From an uncultured Clostridia bacterium (GTDB taxonomy: Bacteria > Bacillota_A > Clostridia > Christensenellales > Aristaeellaceae): a stretch of DNA of 22,080 bases. Location of the stretch: NCBI GenBank assembly GCA_946613955.1, contig CAMOGC010000007.1:1-22080 (forward strand). The letters run 5' to 3'. The translations under genes and the position numbers were made by a program. A model generated the notes under the pieces. That model saw only the letters and a list, made by a program, of their open reading frames with translations. It was not told where the DNA came from and did not search any database. This document shows, piece by piece, positions 13,419-21,505 of the stretch; the stretch's first letter is position 1, and the number at the start of each line of letters is the position of its first letter.

Positions 13419-13838
13419 TTATTTCTTCATTTTTTTCAGGAGCGCTTCCTGAACCGGCATGCGCCCGCGCCGGGGATACGTTTTCTCATACCACCGGGCC
13501 GCCTCCGCCCGGGCCGCCGGATCCATCCGCGGGATCAGCGGCTCCAGATGCCGCTGCGCGGCGCAGAGCATCAGCCGGGCGTATTCCGGCCCCTCATATT
13601 CCGCCGCGGCGGCCAGCACGGCCCGGATCAGGTTTTCCCGGTCCTCCGGATCCGCGCCCTCCCCCGCGCGGGCGGCCAGGGACTCGGCCTTCCGGTCGAG
13701 GGCCTCGTGGCAGGGGTCGTCGGAGGGATGCTTTCCGAAGCCCAGCACGCCGTCGAAAAAGCGCCGGTTCTTTTCCAGATCCCGCACCTTTTCGCCGTAT
13801 TCCATCAGCGCCATCTTCCATTCCTGCGTCAGCGTCAT
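13419..13838 (-). CDS. Hypothetical soluble helical protein
   Basis: A protein of 139 residues from ATG 13838 (MTLTQEWKMALMEYG), or 148 from ATG 13865. The later start is preferred because GGCGGG lies 7 nt upstream, while the first ATG has its purine stretch directly adjoining it. The frame is open to 13919, but that upstream part contains the promoter. No TM or signal peptide is visible. The sequence is charged and mainly helical, rich in Ala, Arg and Glu, with a FFDGVLGFGKHPSDDPCHEA stretch and a basic C-terminus (ALLKKMKK). I do not recognise the family. It has its own strong promoter and sits just upstream of the pilus-like operon, with no terminator between, so read-through into that operon is possible. 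Confidence 0.75.
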   Translation of the reverse strand: MTLTQEWKMALMEYGEKVRDLEKNRRFFDGVLGFGKHPSDDPCHEALDRKAESLAARAGEGADPEDRENLIRAVLAAAAEYEGPEYARLMLCAAQRHLEPLIPRMDPAARAEAARWYEKTYPRRGRMPVQEALLKKMKK

Positions 13839-13890
13839 GAGCTTTCCCGCCTTTCCGTCCGGCATCCCCTCGCCCGTTTCTTTTGTCCTG

Positions 13891-13919
13891 ATTTTATCCC
13901 ATTTCCCCCCGCCCGTCAA
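13891..13919 (-). promoter_or_regulatory. Sigma-A promoter of the 139-residue hypothetical gene
   Basis: On the minus strand TTGACG (13919-13914), a 17-bp spacer, and TAAAAT (13896-13891), with a predicted start near 13884. This placement excludes translation from the extreme upstream codon of the open frame at 13919. Confidence 0.75.
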
Positions 13920-13930
13920 GGACGGAAATA

Positions 13931-13953
13931 GCGCGGAGCCGCAGCCCCGCGCC
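13931..13953 (-). terminator. Hairpin terminator of the ChvE-type ABC operon (copy 1 of a repeated hairpin)
   Basis: GCGCGG and CCGCGC arms form a GC-rich stem about 80 nt after the permease stop codon, followed on the minus strand by TATTTCC. The same 23 bases recur exactly at 18492-18514. On the plus strand it is followed by TTTCGATG and seven Ts, but no plus-strand gene is present. The 14034-13954 stretch between holds nothing else I can support. Confidence 0.55.
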
Positions 13954-14033
13954 TTTCGATGTTTTTTTCGGTTTCCCTGAAGTCTTCCCCCGGAATGGAC
14001 CCGGTCGTTTCCTTCCGGCGGCAGTCTTTTCCG

Positions 14034-15266
14034 TTATTTGCTGGTTTTCCGGCTGGAAACCACGTCGAAGATGACGGCGACCAGCAGCACGCTGCCCTTG
14101 ACCACATACTGCCAGGAGTCGGTAATGCCCATGATGGACATGCCCATGTTCAAAACGCCCAGCAGCAGCGCGCCGATGACCACGCCGCCCACGGTTCCGC
14201 TGCCGCCGTAGGCGGAAGCGCCGCCGATGAAGCAGGAGGCGATGGCGTCCATTTCAAAGGAGGTGCCGGTCTGGCCGGAAACGGAACCGACCCGGGCGAG
14301 GCACAGCAGGCCGCACAGGCCCGCCAGCAGGCCCATGTTGGCGTAGGCCAGGAAATAGACCTTGTTGGTGTTGATGCCGCTGAGGCGGGTCGCCTTCTCG
14401 TTGCCGCCCACGGCGTAGAAGTAGCGGCCGAAGGCGGTCTTGGAGGTAATGAAGTAATAGATCAGGCAGATCGCCACCACCCAGACCAGCATGACCGAGA
14501 TGCCCTTATACTGGGTCAGCAGGTAGCAGTAGTACATGACCAGCGCGCTGATCACCGCCACCCGGCCGTAATCCGCCAGGGCGCTCTTCTGGGTGTATCC
14601 GTTCTTTTTCCGGTTCAGCCGGGAGCGAACCGTGCTGAAAACGATCAGGCAGACCACGATCACGCCGATGACCAGCGGGCTCCAGATATGGGGGTTTTCC
14701 ACCGGGTTCTGTTTGGTGGAAACCAGATCCAGACCCGGAATGTTGATATAGGAGGTAAACAGATCCGTAAAGGCGGCTTCCTTGATCGGCACGGTTTTGC
14801 TGTCGAGAATCAGCCGGCCCACACCCCGGAAGATAAACATGCCCGCCAGGGTGGTAATAAAGGGAGGAATCCGGACATAGCCGATCCAGTATCCCTGCCA
14901 CAGTCCGACCGCCAGGCCGGCCAGCAGGCACAGCAGGATGGTCAGGTAGGGATTCCAGCCCATGTTGTTGATCAGCACCGCCGCCATGCCGCCCGTCATG
15001 CAGATGACCGAGCCGACGGAAAGGTCGATGTTGCCGCCCGTCAGGATGCACAGCAGCATGCCGCAGGCCAGCACCAGCACATAGCCGTTCTGGAGCATCA
15101 GGTTGGACATGTTCTGCGCGTAGAGCAGGCGCCCGTTTGTCAGGAAATAAAACAGGATAAAGACCGCCACCAGCGCGATGGTCATCGTGTTCTTGGTCAG
15201 GAAGCCGGTCAGCTTGGACTTGCCGGGAGCCTTCGATGAAGTGATTGTTTTCTCTGTGGCTGCCAT
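14034..15266 (-). CDS. mmsB: Multiple-monosaccharide ABC transporter permease (MmsB/GguB type)
   Basis: Membrane subunit of a CUT2-class sugar importer. The protein has 410 residues, as expected for the GguB/XylH-like branch, which is longer than RbsC or MglC. About ten or more TM segments are visible. Family landmarks: GGNIDLSVGSVICMTGG, YVRIPPFITTLAGMFIFRG, and FGRYFYAVGGNEKATRLSG, the cytoplasmic loop that contacts the ATPase. The C-terminal half has the GGASAYGGSGTVGGVVIGAL stretch. A charged loop (RSRLNRKKNG) interrupts the middle, as in XylH-type proteins. ATG 15266 has AAGGAGAG about 10 nt upstream, and the ATPase gene ends 41 nt before it. It is the last gene of its operon, followed by a hairpin terminator. 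Confidence 0.93.
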   Translation of the reverse strand: MAATEKTITSSKAPGKSKLTGFLTKNTMTIALVAVFILFYFLTNGRLLYAQNMSNLMLQNGYVLVLACGMLLCILTGGNIDLSVGSVICMTGGMAAVLINNMGWNPYLTILLCLLAGLAVGLWQGYWIGYVRIPPFITTLAGMFIFRGVGRLILDSKTVPIKEAAFTDLFTSYINIPGLDLVSTKQNPVENPHIWSPLVIGVIVVCLIVFSTVRSRLNRKKNGYTQKSALADYGRVAVISALVMYYCYLLTQYKGISVMLVWVVAICLIYYFITSKTAFGRYFYAVGGNEKATRLSGINTNKVYFLAYANMGLLAGLCGLLCLARVGSVSGQTGTSFEMDAIASCFIGGASAYGGSGTVGGVVIGALLLGVLNMGMSIMGITDSWQYVVKGSVLLVAVIFDVVSSRKTSK

Positions 15267-15307
15267 GATGGCATCTCTCCTTTTTCTTTCTGTATCTGAT
15301 CCCCGGG

Positions 15308-16843
15308 TTATCTGCCGTCCCGGAGGATGTAGCCCATGATGGATTCCTGCGTCGCTTCCGCGGCGTTCAGCTCCGCCAGCAGATTGCCCTCGTTCATGAC
15401 GTAAATCCGGTCGCACATGCCCAGCAGCTCCGGCATTTCGGAGGAAATCATGATGACGGATTTTCCATCCTCCACCATCTGGTTGATCAGGCAGTAGATG
15501 TCATATTTCGCGCCGACGTCGATGCCGCGGGTGGGTTCGTCGAGAATCAGCACCTCCGGCTCCGTAAACATCCATTTGCCCAGCAGCGCCTTCTGCTGGT
15601 TTCCGCCGGAAAGGTTGCCCACCTTCTGCTCCACGGAGGGGGTTTTGGTGCCCATCTCGCGCCGCATCCGCTCCGCCGCTTCCTTCTCCTTTTCCTGGTC
15701 GATGATGCCCCTGTTGCAGACCTTGTCCAGCCGGCCGAGGGTCGTGTTGAAGCGGATGCTTTCGTTAAGCAGAAGGCCGTTGGTTTTCCGGTCCTCCGTC
15801 ACATAGGCGACGCCCGCGTGAATGGCGTCCACCGGGCTTTTAAACTGAACTTCCTTCCCGTTCATGAACAGCTGGCCGGAAATATTGGCTCCGTAGCTGT
15901 GCCCGAAGATGGACATGGCCAGCTCCGTCCGCCCCGCGCCCTGCAGGCCCGAAAAGCCGATGACCTCCCCCTTGTGAACCTTGAAGGAAATGTTGTTGTC
16001 GACGATTTTTTCCGGATACAGGGGATGATGCACCGTCCAGTTTCTGACCTCGAAGCCGACCTCCGGCAGGACGTTATGCACCCGTTCGGGATACCGATCC
16101 TCCATCGGCCGGCCGACCATGCCCTTGATGATCCGGTCCTCGCTGAAATCGTCCACGCCCTTGACCAGGGTCTCGATGGTGGAACCGTCGCGAAGAATGG
16201 TGGCCTTGTCGGCGCAGTAGATGATCTCGTTCAGCTTATGAGTAATAATAATGGAGGTCAGACCCTGCTTTTTGAATTCTATCAGCAGGTCCAGCAGCAT
16301 TCTGGCGTCCTCGTCGTTGAGGGAGGAGGTGGGTTCGTCGAGAATCAGCAGCTTCACGTTCTTGGAGAAGGCCTTCGCGATTTCGACCAGCTGCTGTTTG
16401 CCGGTTCCGATATCCTTGATCAGCGTGTGGGCGGATTCCTGCAGGCCGACCTGGCGCATATGCTTTTCCGCTTCCGCGTAGGTTTTGTTCCAGTCGATGA
16501 CGCCGGCCCTGTTTTTAAACTCGTTTCCCAGAAACATGTTTTCCCCGATGGACAGAAGCGGAATCAGCGCCAGCTCCTGATGGATGATGACGATATTCTC
16601 CGCCTCGGATTCGTTCAGGGATTTAAACTGACAGAGCTTGCCGTTGTAATAGATTTCGCCGGAATAGGTTCCGTAGGGATAGATGCCGGAAAGCACGTTC
16701 ATCAGGGTCGACTTTCCGGCGCCGTTTTCCCCGATCAGCGCGTGAATCTCGCCGCGTTCGACCACGAGGTTCACGTTATCCAGCGCTTTGACACCAGGAA
16801 ATATCTTGGTGATGCCCTTCATCTCCAGAATGATGTCAGCCAA
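15308..16843 (-). CDS. mmsA: Multiple-monosaccharide ABC transporter ATP-binding protein (MmsA/GguA type)
   Basis: Tandem-domain ATPase that energises the CUT2 sugar importer. The protein has 511 residues, normal for the family. The first half has Walker A GENGAGKST (residues 38-46), Q-loop HQE (88-90), signature region GTGKQQLVEIAKA (146-158), Walker B LLILDEP (165-171) and a His switch at THK (201-203). The second half has the usual degenerate Walker A, GLQGAGRTEL (299-308) with Arg in place of Lys, then signature LSGGNQQ (411-417) and LILDEPTRGIDVG (432-444). The start is a TTG at 16843 with AGGAGG 8 nt upstream. It is separated from the binding-protein gene by a terminator-like hairpin. 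Confidence 0.95.
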   Translation of the reverse strand: MADIILEMKGITKIFPGVKALDNVNLVVERGEIHALIGENGAGKSTLMNVLSGIYPYGTYSGEIYYNGKLCQFKSLNESEAENIVIIHQELALIPLLSIGENMFLGNEFKNRAGVIDWNKTYAEAEKHMRQVGLQESAHTLIKDIGTGKQQLVEIAKAFSKNVKLLILDEPTSSLNDEDARMLLDLLIEFKKQGLTSIIITHKLNEIIYCADKATILRDGSTIETLVKGVDDFSEDRIIKGMVGRPMEDRYPERVHNVLPEVGFEVRNWTVHHPLYPEKIVDNNISFKVHKGEVIGFSGLQGAGRTELAMSIFGHSYGANISGQLFMNGKEVQFKSPVDAIHAGVAYVTEDRKTNGLLLNESIRFNTTLGRLDKVCNRGIIDQEKEKEAAERMRREMGTKTPSVEQKVGNLSGGNQQKALLGKWMFTEPEVLILDEPTRGIDVGAKYDIYCLINQMVEDGKSVIMISSEMPELLGMCDRIYVMNEGNLLAELNAAEATQESIMGYILRDGR

Positions 16844-16872
16844 GCGCGATTCCTCCTTTTTCTGCGGGACTG

Positions 16873-16902
16873 AAAAATGGGCGGGGCGTTGAAGCCCCGC
16901 CC
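16873..16902 (-). terminator. Attenuating terminator between the ChvE-like gene and its ATPase
   Basis: A perfect 9-bp stem (GGGCGGGGC at 16879-16887 with GCCCCGCCC at 16894-16902) with a 6-nt loop is followed on the minus strand by ATTTTTC. It lies between the binding-protein stop (16957) and the ATPase TTG start (16843). Since no promoter is visible after it, it probably acts as a partial terminator or mRNA-stabilising 3' end. Confidence 0.7.
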
Positions 16903-16956
16903 ACGAAGCGCATCCGTTTCAGATTTTCATCCGCGGGCCGCGGCATGGATCCGAAA

Positions 16957-18063
16957 TTAATCGGCAGCCTTCAGATAGCCGTCGTCGCCCATCACATACA
17001 GGCCGGTGCCGACCAGGTAGTCCAGGTTGTCCTTGGTCACAACCGTGGGAACCAGCAGGAAGGAAGGCGTGAAATGGCCTTCGGAGGTGAAGTAGGAGGT
17101 GGTGTCGAAGGCGCATTCGATGCCGAAGGTCTTCGCCAGCTCGGCGCCGTCAAACTCGCCGCCCAGGATCGCCTTGGCCACGGCCAGGGTCACGATCGCT
17201 TCGTTGGCCACGTTCTTGTAAACGGTCATGGTCTGCTTGCCGTCGACGATGTTGGCCAGGTTGGCGATGTCGCCGTCCTGCCCGGTCACGATGACGGTGT
17301 TGCCGCCGTTGTAGTCAGACTCGATGGCCTGGGCCACGCCGGCCGCGGTGGAGTCGTTGGAGCACAGCCAGGCATCCAGCTTGGTGCCGTCGGCATAGTA
17401 GGAGCCCAGGATGTTCTGCGCCCGGGACAGAGCGGTATCGGTGCTCCACTGCGCGGTGGAAACAGCCTGGAACTCGGTCTGGCCGGAAACGACCTTGATG
17501 GTGCCCTTCTCGATGTAGGGCTTCAGCACGTCATAGGCGCCGTTGAAGAAGTAGCCCGCGTTGTTGTCGGCCGGATCGCCCGCGGTGAACTCCATGTTGA
17601 AGACCTTGTCGCCGGCGTTGTCCAGATCCAGCGCGTCGCGGACGAATTCGCCCTGCAGCTTGCCGACGGTGTAGTTATCGAAGGAAACATAGTAGGAAAC
17701 CGCGTCGTTGCCGATCAGCCGGTCATAGGACAGCACCGGGACACCCTTTTCGGCCGCTTCGTCCATGACGGTGTTCAGGCCGTCGCCGTCGATGGCGGAG
17801 ATGATCAGCAGATCCACGCCCTGGCTCAGCATGTTGCTGATGTCGTTCACCTGCTGGTCATTCTTGTTGTCGGAATAGGTCAGGATGACTTCGAAGCCGG
17901 CGGCCTCGAACTGCTCCTTCAGATACGTACCGTCGCGGTTCCACCGCTCGAGGGACTGGGTCGGCATCGAGATACCGATCTTCTTCGCGTCTTCGGCGGC
18001 CGCGAAGCTGCATACGCTCAGCACGAGAGCAATGGCAAGAAACAGGGAAACGAGCTTCTTCAT
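16957..18063 (-). CDS. chvE: ChvE-type multiple-monosaccharide-binding protein
   Basis: Exported binding protein of the CUT2 importer encoded just downstream. The protein has 368 residues including a signal peptide (MKKLVSLFLAIALVL, then AAAED), with likely signal peptidase I cleavage after AAA; it is not an obvious lipoprotein because the Cys lacks a lipobox. Matches to ChvE/XylF are clear: GISMPTQSLERWNRDG (residues 30-45) with the sugar-stacking RW pair, YDRLI (113-117), FDN (128-130), GDPADNNAGYFFNGA (162-176), and VTGQDGD later on. In the family these residues line a pocket for pentoses and hexoses such as xylose, glucose, galactose and arabinose. ATG 18063 has AGGAG 8 nt upstream. A strong promoter and a cre-like site precede it. 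Confidence 0.94.
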   Translation of the reverse strand: MKKLVSLFLAIALVLSVCSFAAAEDAKKIGISMPTQSLERWNRDGTYLKEQFEAAGFEVILTYSDNKNDQQVNDISNMLSQGVDLLIISAIDGDGLNTVMDEAAEKGVPVLSYDRLIGNDAVSYYVSFDNYTVGKLQGEFVRDALDLDNAGDKVFNMEFTAGDPADNNAGYFFNGAYDVLKPYIEKGTIKVVSGQTEFQAVSTAQWSTDTALSRAQNILGSYYADGTKLDAWLCSNDSTAAGVAQAIESDYNGGNTVIVTGQDGDIANLANIVDGKQTMTVYKNVANEAIVTLAVAKAILGGEFDGAELAKTFGIECAFDTTSYFTSEGHFTPSFLLVPTVVTKDNLDYLVGTGLYVMGDDGYLKAAD

Positions 18064-18119
18064 AAAGACATCTCCTTTTTTAATTCCCGGATCCTCCTGA
18101 CCCGGTTTATTTTGGTCGT

Positions 18120-18148
18120 ATTTTACACAGAAAAGGGCAGTTTGTAAA
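18120..18148 (-). promoter_or_regulatory. Sigma-A promoter of the ChvE-type ABC operon
   Basis: On the minus strand TTTACA (18148-18143), a 17-bp spacer, and TAAAAT (18125-18120). The start would fall near 18113, giving a 5' leader of about 50 nt before the ATG at 18063. Confidence 0.78.
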
Positions 18149-18212
18149 GGGTGAGGAAGAAAATTCCCCCCTCATGAAATGAATTTGAACCTGTTCCGCC
18201 GGTCTTTCAGCA

Positions 18213-18226
18213 TGTAAGTGTTTACT
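18213..18226 (+). promoter_or_regulatory. CcpA cre-like site upstream of the ChvE-type operon
   Basis: TGTAAGTGTTTACT matches the Bacillota cre consensus TGWAARCGYTWWCW at 13 of 14 positions; the mismatch is T for C in the central CG. It lies 64 bp upstream of the -35 box of the chvE promoter and overlaps the stop codon of the small membrane-protein gene at 18222-18467. It would make sense as carbon catabolite control of sugar uptake, either upstream activation or a roadblock to read-through from the mgl operon. Confidence 0.5.
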
Positions 18227-18467
18227 TTTCTTTCCCTTTTTCTTCCCGTTCCTCTTTCTGTTTTTCCTGGTCCTTCTTCCAGATCCATCCGGCATAGACC
18301 AGGGTACCGATCCCGGCCGCGGCAAAAAGGATCATAAACAGCGTCCTGATCCCGGGGGCCATGCCCGTGTCCCCCTGCTCCCGCAGCAGATGCCAGGTGA
18401 TATACAGCATATATCCGCCCACCAGCGCCAGGAGACTTGAGTGAACGCTCGGATTTCTGTTTTTCAT
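18222..18467 (-). CDS. Small two-TM membrane protein with charged tail
   Basis: An 81-residue protein starting MKNRNPSVHSS, with two TM helices (SSLLALVGGYMLYITWHLL and TLFMILFAAAGIGTLVYAGW) and a strongly charged Lys/Glu C-terminal tail after KKDQEKQ. ATG 18467 is chosen because AGGGGAGG lies just upstream; the frame is open to 18524 but would then include a hairpin. It follows the coiled-coil gene across a terminator-like hairpin and precedes the chvE promoter. I do not recognise the family, and no function can be assigned. Confidence 0.65.
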   Translation of the reverse strand: MKNRNPSVHSSLLALVGGYMLYITWHLLREQGDTGMAPGIRTLFMILFAAAGIGTLVYAGWIWKKDQEKQKEEREEKGKEK

Positions 18468-18486
18468 CGGCCTCCCCTTCCTTTGG

Positions 18487-18514
18487 AAAAGGCGCGGAGC
18501 CGCAGCCCCGCGCC
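18487..18514 (-). terminator. Terminator-like hairpin after the mgl operon (copy 2 of a repeated hairpin)
   Basis: GGCGCGG and CCGCGCC arms form a 7-bp GC stem directly after the stop codon of the coiled-coil gene, followed on the minus strand by TTTTCC. The core 23 bases (18492-18514) are identical to those at 13931-13953. The next gene starts only 20 nt further on without a visible promoter, so termination may be partial. Confidence 0.65.
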
Positions 18515-18520
18515 CAGGTT

Positions 18521-18781
18521 TCATTTTCCGGGAAAAATGTTCAGCTTGTATACGCCGGCGGCTTCCAGAATGATCAGAAGCACGACCGCGCCCAGCAGGA
18601 CGGACACAATCCGGATCAGCCAGGTCAGCCCTTTTTCGGAAACCGGCAGCCTGTCGTACCAGGATTCCTTCCGCTCCTTAATCGCCTGGGAGAAGCCGTC
18701 CAGCTGTTTTTCCCGCCGGTCCAGCTCTTTTTCCCGGGCTTCCAGCTCCTTTTCCCGCTTTTTCAGTTCGCGCTCGTCCAT
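18521..18781 (-). CDS. Small coiled-coil plus TM protein coupled to mglC
   Basis: An 86-residue protein. Residues 1-35 are a highly charged heptad-like helix (repeated KELEAREKEL and REKQLDG pattern), residues 36-50 form a linker with SWYDRLPVSEKG, and residues 53-75 are one TM helix (WLIRIVSVLLGAVVLLIIL), with a short outside tail ending NIFPGK. The ATG at 18781 is one base after the mglC stop codon (TAA-G-ATG), which implies translational coupling to the permease. No named family is recognised. It might be a small accessory subunit or a scaffold for the transporter, but it could equally be an unrelated passenger. Confidence 0.75.
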   Translation of the reverse strand: MDERELKKREKELEAREKELDRREKQLDGFSQAIKERKESWYDRLPVSEKGLTWLIRIVSVLLGAVVLLIILEAAGVYKLNIFPGK

Positions 18782-18782
18782 C

Positions 18783-19814
18783 TTACTTCTTCCGGATGTA
18801 CTTCCGGATATCCAGCGCGACGGCCAGCACGATGACCAGGCCCTGGACCACGTAGTTGTAATAGGGGTTGACGCCCAGGAACTGCAGGATGATCTTCAGC
18901 AGCTCGAACACCAGCACGCCCACCAGGATGCCGGGCACGGTGCCGATACCGCCGGTGGTGGAAACGCCGCCGATGGTGCAGCCCGCGATGGCTTCCAGCT
19001 CGTAGCCCTGGCCCATGGAAGCGGAGGCGCCGCCGGATTTGGCCGCCAGCAGATAGCCCGCCAGCGCGTACATGAGGCCGGCCGTGGCGTAGATCCGCAT
19101 CAGCGTCCGGGTGGTGTTGACGCCGGAAACCTCGGCCGCCACTTCGTTTCCGCCGATGGCGTACATGTATTTGCCGTGCCTGGTCTTGTTATAGATGAAC
19201 CAGAACAGCAGCCCGAACACCGCCGCCACGAACAGCAGATACGGCAGATGGAACCCCTTCGTGTCGCCGATGCGCCCGTTGATCAGGGTGGTATAGATCT
19301 TCTGGAAGCCGCCGATGGGCTGCGCGTCCGAGATCACCAGGGAGATGCCGTAAATGATAGTCTGCGTGCCCAGGGTCGCGATAAAGGGCGGCACATGCAG
19401 CCGGGTCACGATCAGGCCGTTGATCAGGCCCCAGATCAGCCCAAGGCAAAGTACGATCAGCAGCACCAGCCAGATGTTCATCTCCGGCGCCCATTTCCAC
19501 ATCCGGCCGTTATAGTCCCCGCGCTGGCACAGGATGCCGGCCACCACCGCCGCGAAGCCCACCTGGCGGCCGGCGGAAAGGTCGGTGCCCTTGGTAATCA
19601 GGCATCCCGAAACGCCCAGGGCGATCAGGAACCGGACGGCGGTATTGCTCATCAGGTTCGTCAGGTTCGACCAGGAGACGAAATTGTCCTTCAGAAATCC
19701 CACGACCACCGACGCGATCAGCAGCAGAATGACAATGGGATTGCCCTTGACCAGGGCCAGGAATTTGGCGCCGAAGCCCGGCTTCTGGCTTTGACTTTGA
19801 ATCGATTTGTTCAT
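18783..19814 (-). CDS. mglC: Galactose/methyl galactoside ABC transporter permease
   Basis: Membrane subunit of a CUT2 importer for galactose and glucose. The protein has 343 residues (E. coli MglC has 336). About eight to ten TM segments are visible. MglC-like landmarks: ITKGTDLSAGRQVG (residues 73-86), NGRMWKW, RLHVPPFIATLGT, and RHGKYMYAIGGNEVAAEVSG, the loop that contacts the ATPase, then GCTIGGVSTTGGIGTVPGIL. ATG 19814 has GGGGG 8 nt upstream, 15 nt after the mglA stop. It is followed with a 1-nt gap by a tiny coiled-coil membrane protein. Confidence 0.94.
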   Translation of the reverse strand: MNKSIQSQSQKPGFGAKFLALVKGNPIVILLLIASVVVGFLKDNFVSWSNLTNLMSNTAVRFLIALGVSGCLITKGTDLSAGRQVGFAAVVAGILCQRGDYNGRMWKWAPEMNIWLVLLIVLCLGLIWGLINGLIVTRLHVPPFIATLGTQTIIYGISLVISDAQPIGGFQKIYTTLINGRIGDTKGFHLPYLLFVAAVFGLLFWFIYNKTRHGKYMYAIGGNEVAAEVSGVNTTRTLMRIYATAGLMYALAGYLLAAKSGGASASMGQGYELEAIAGCTIGGVSTTGGIGTVPGILVGVLVFELLKIILQFLGVNPYYNYVVQGLVIVLAVALDIRKYIRKK

Positions 19815-19829
19815 GCTTTCATCCCCCTA

Positions 19830-21344
<1,515 letters not shown>

Positions 21345-21382
21345 ACAGGCTTGCTCTCCTTTCTTGCACCGTCCCGGTGCTC

Positions 21383-21423
21383 TTCCGCCGGACGCCTGCG
21401 GGAAACGGAAGCGTCCGGCGGAA
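21383..21423. repeat. Strong hairpin, 13-bp perfect stem, upstream of mglA
   Basis: TTCCGCCGGACGC (21383-21395) and its exact complement arm (21411-21423) enclose a 15-nt loop. No T-tract follows on the minus strand, so it is more likely an mRNA stability or processing structure than a classic terminator. It is the second of two hairpins in the 161-nt mglB-mglA gap. Confidence 0.7.
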
Positions 21424-21442
21424 AAACGCCTTTACAGGAAAT

Positions 21443-21472
21443 GGCGGGTGGGCCGGAAGGGGCCCACCCGCC
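21443..21472 (-). terminator. Strong hairpin, 12-bp perfect stem, after mglB
   Basis: GGCGGGTGGGCC (21443-21454) and GGCCCACCCGCC (21461-21472) enclose a 6-nt loop, starting about 33 nt after the mglB stop. On the minus strand it is followed by ATTTCC, a weak T-tract, so it probably acts as a partial terminator or as protection of the mglB mRNA 3' end. Confidence 0.55.
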
Positions 21473-21505
21473 TCCTGAAGGATTTACCTTCTCAGCGGAT
21501 CTTGC

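Noticed and set aside
13916..14107. Possible 63-codon minus-strand gene after mmsB
   Set aside because: It overlaps the mmsB 3' end and the terminator hairpin and resembles no protein family.
13959..15239. Plus-strand open frame opposite mmsB, rich in His, Gln and Asp
   Set aside because: This is the typical antisense image of a membrane protein's codons; the minus strand shows clear CUT2 permease motifs.
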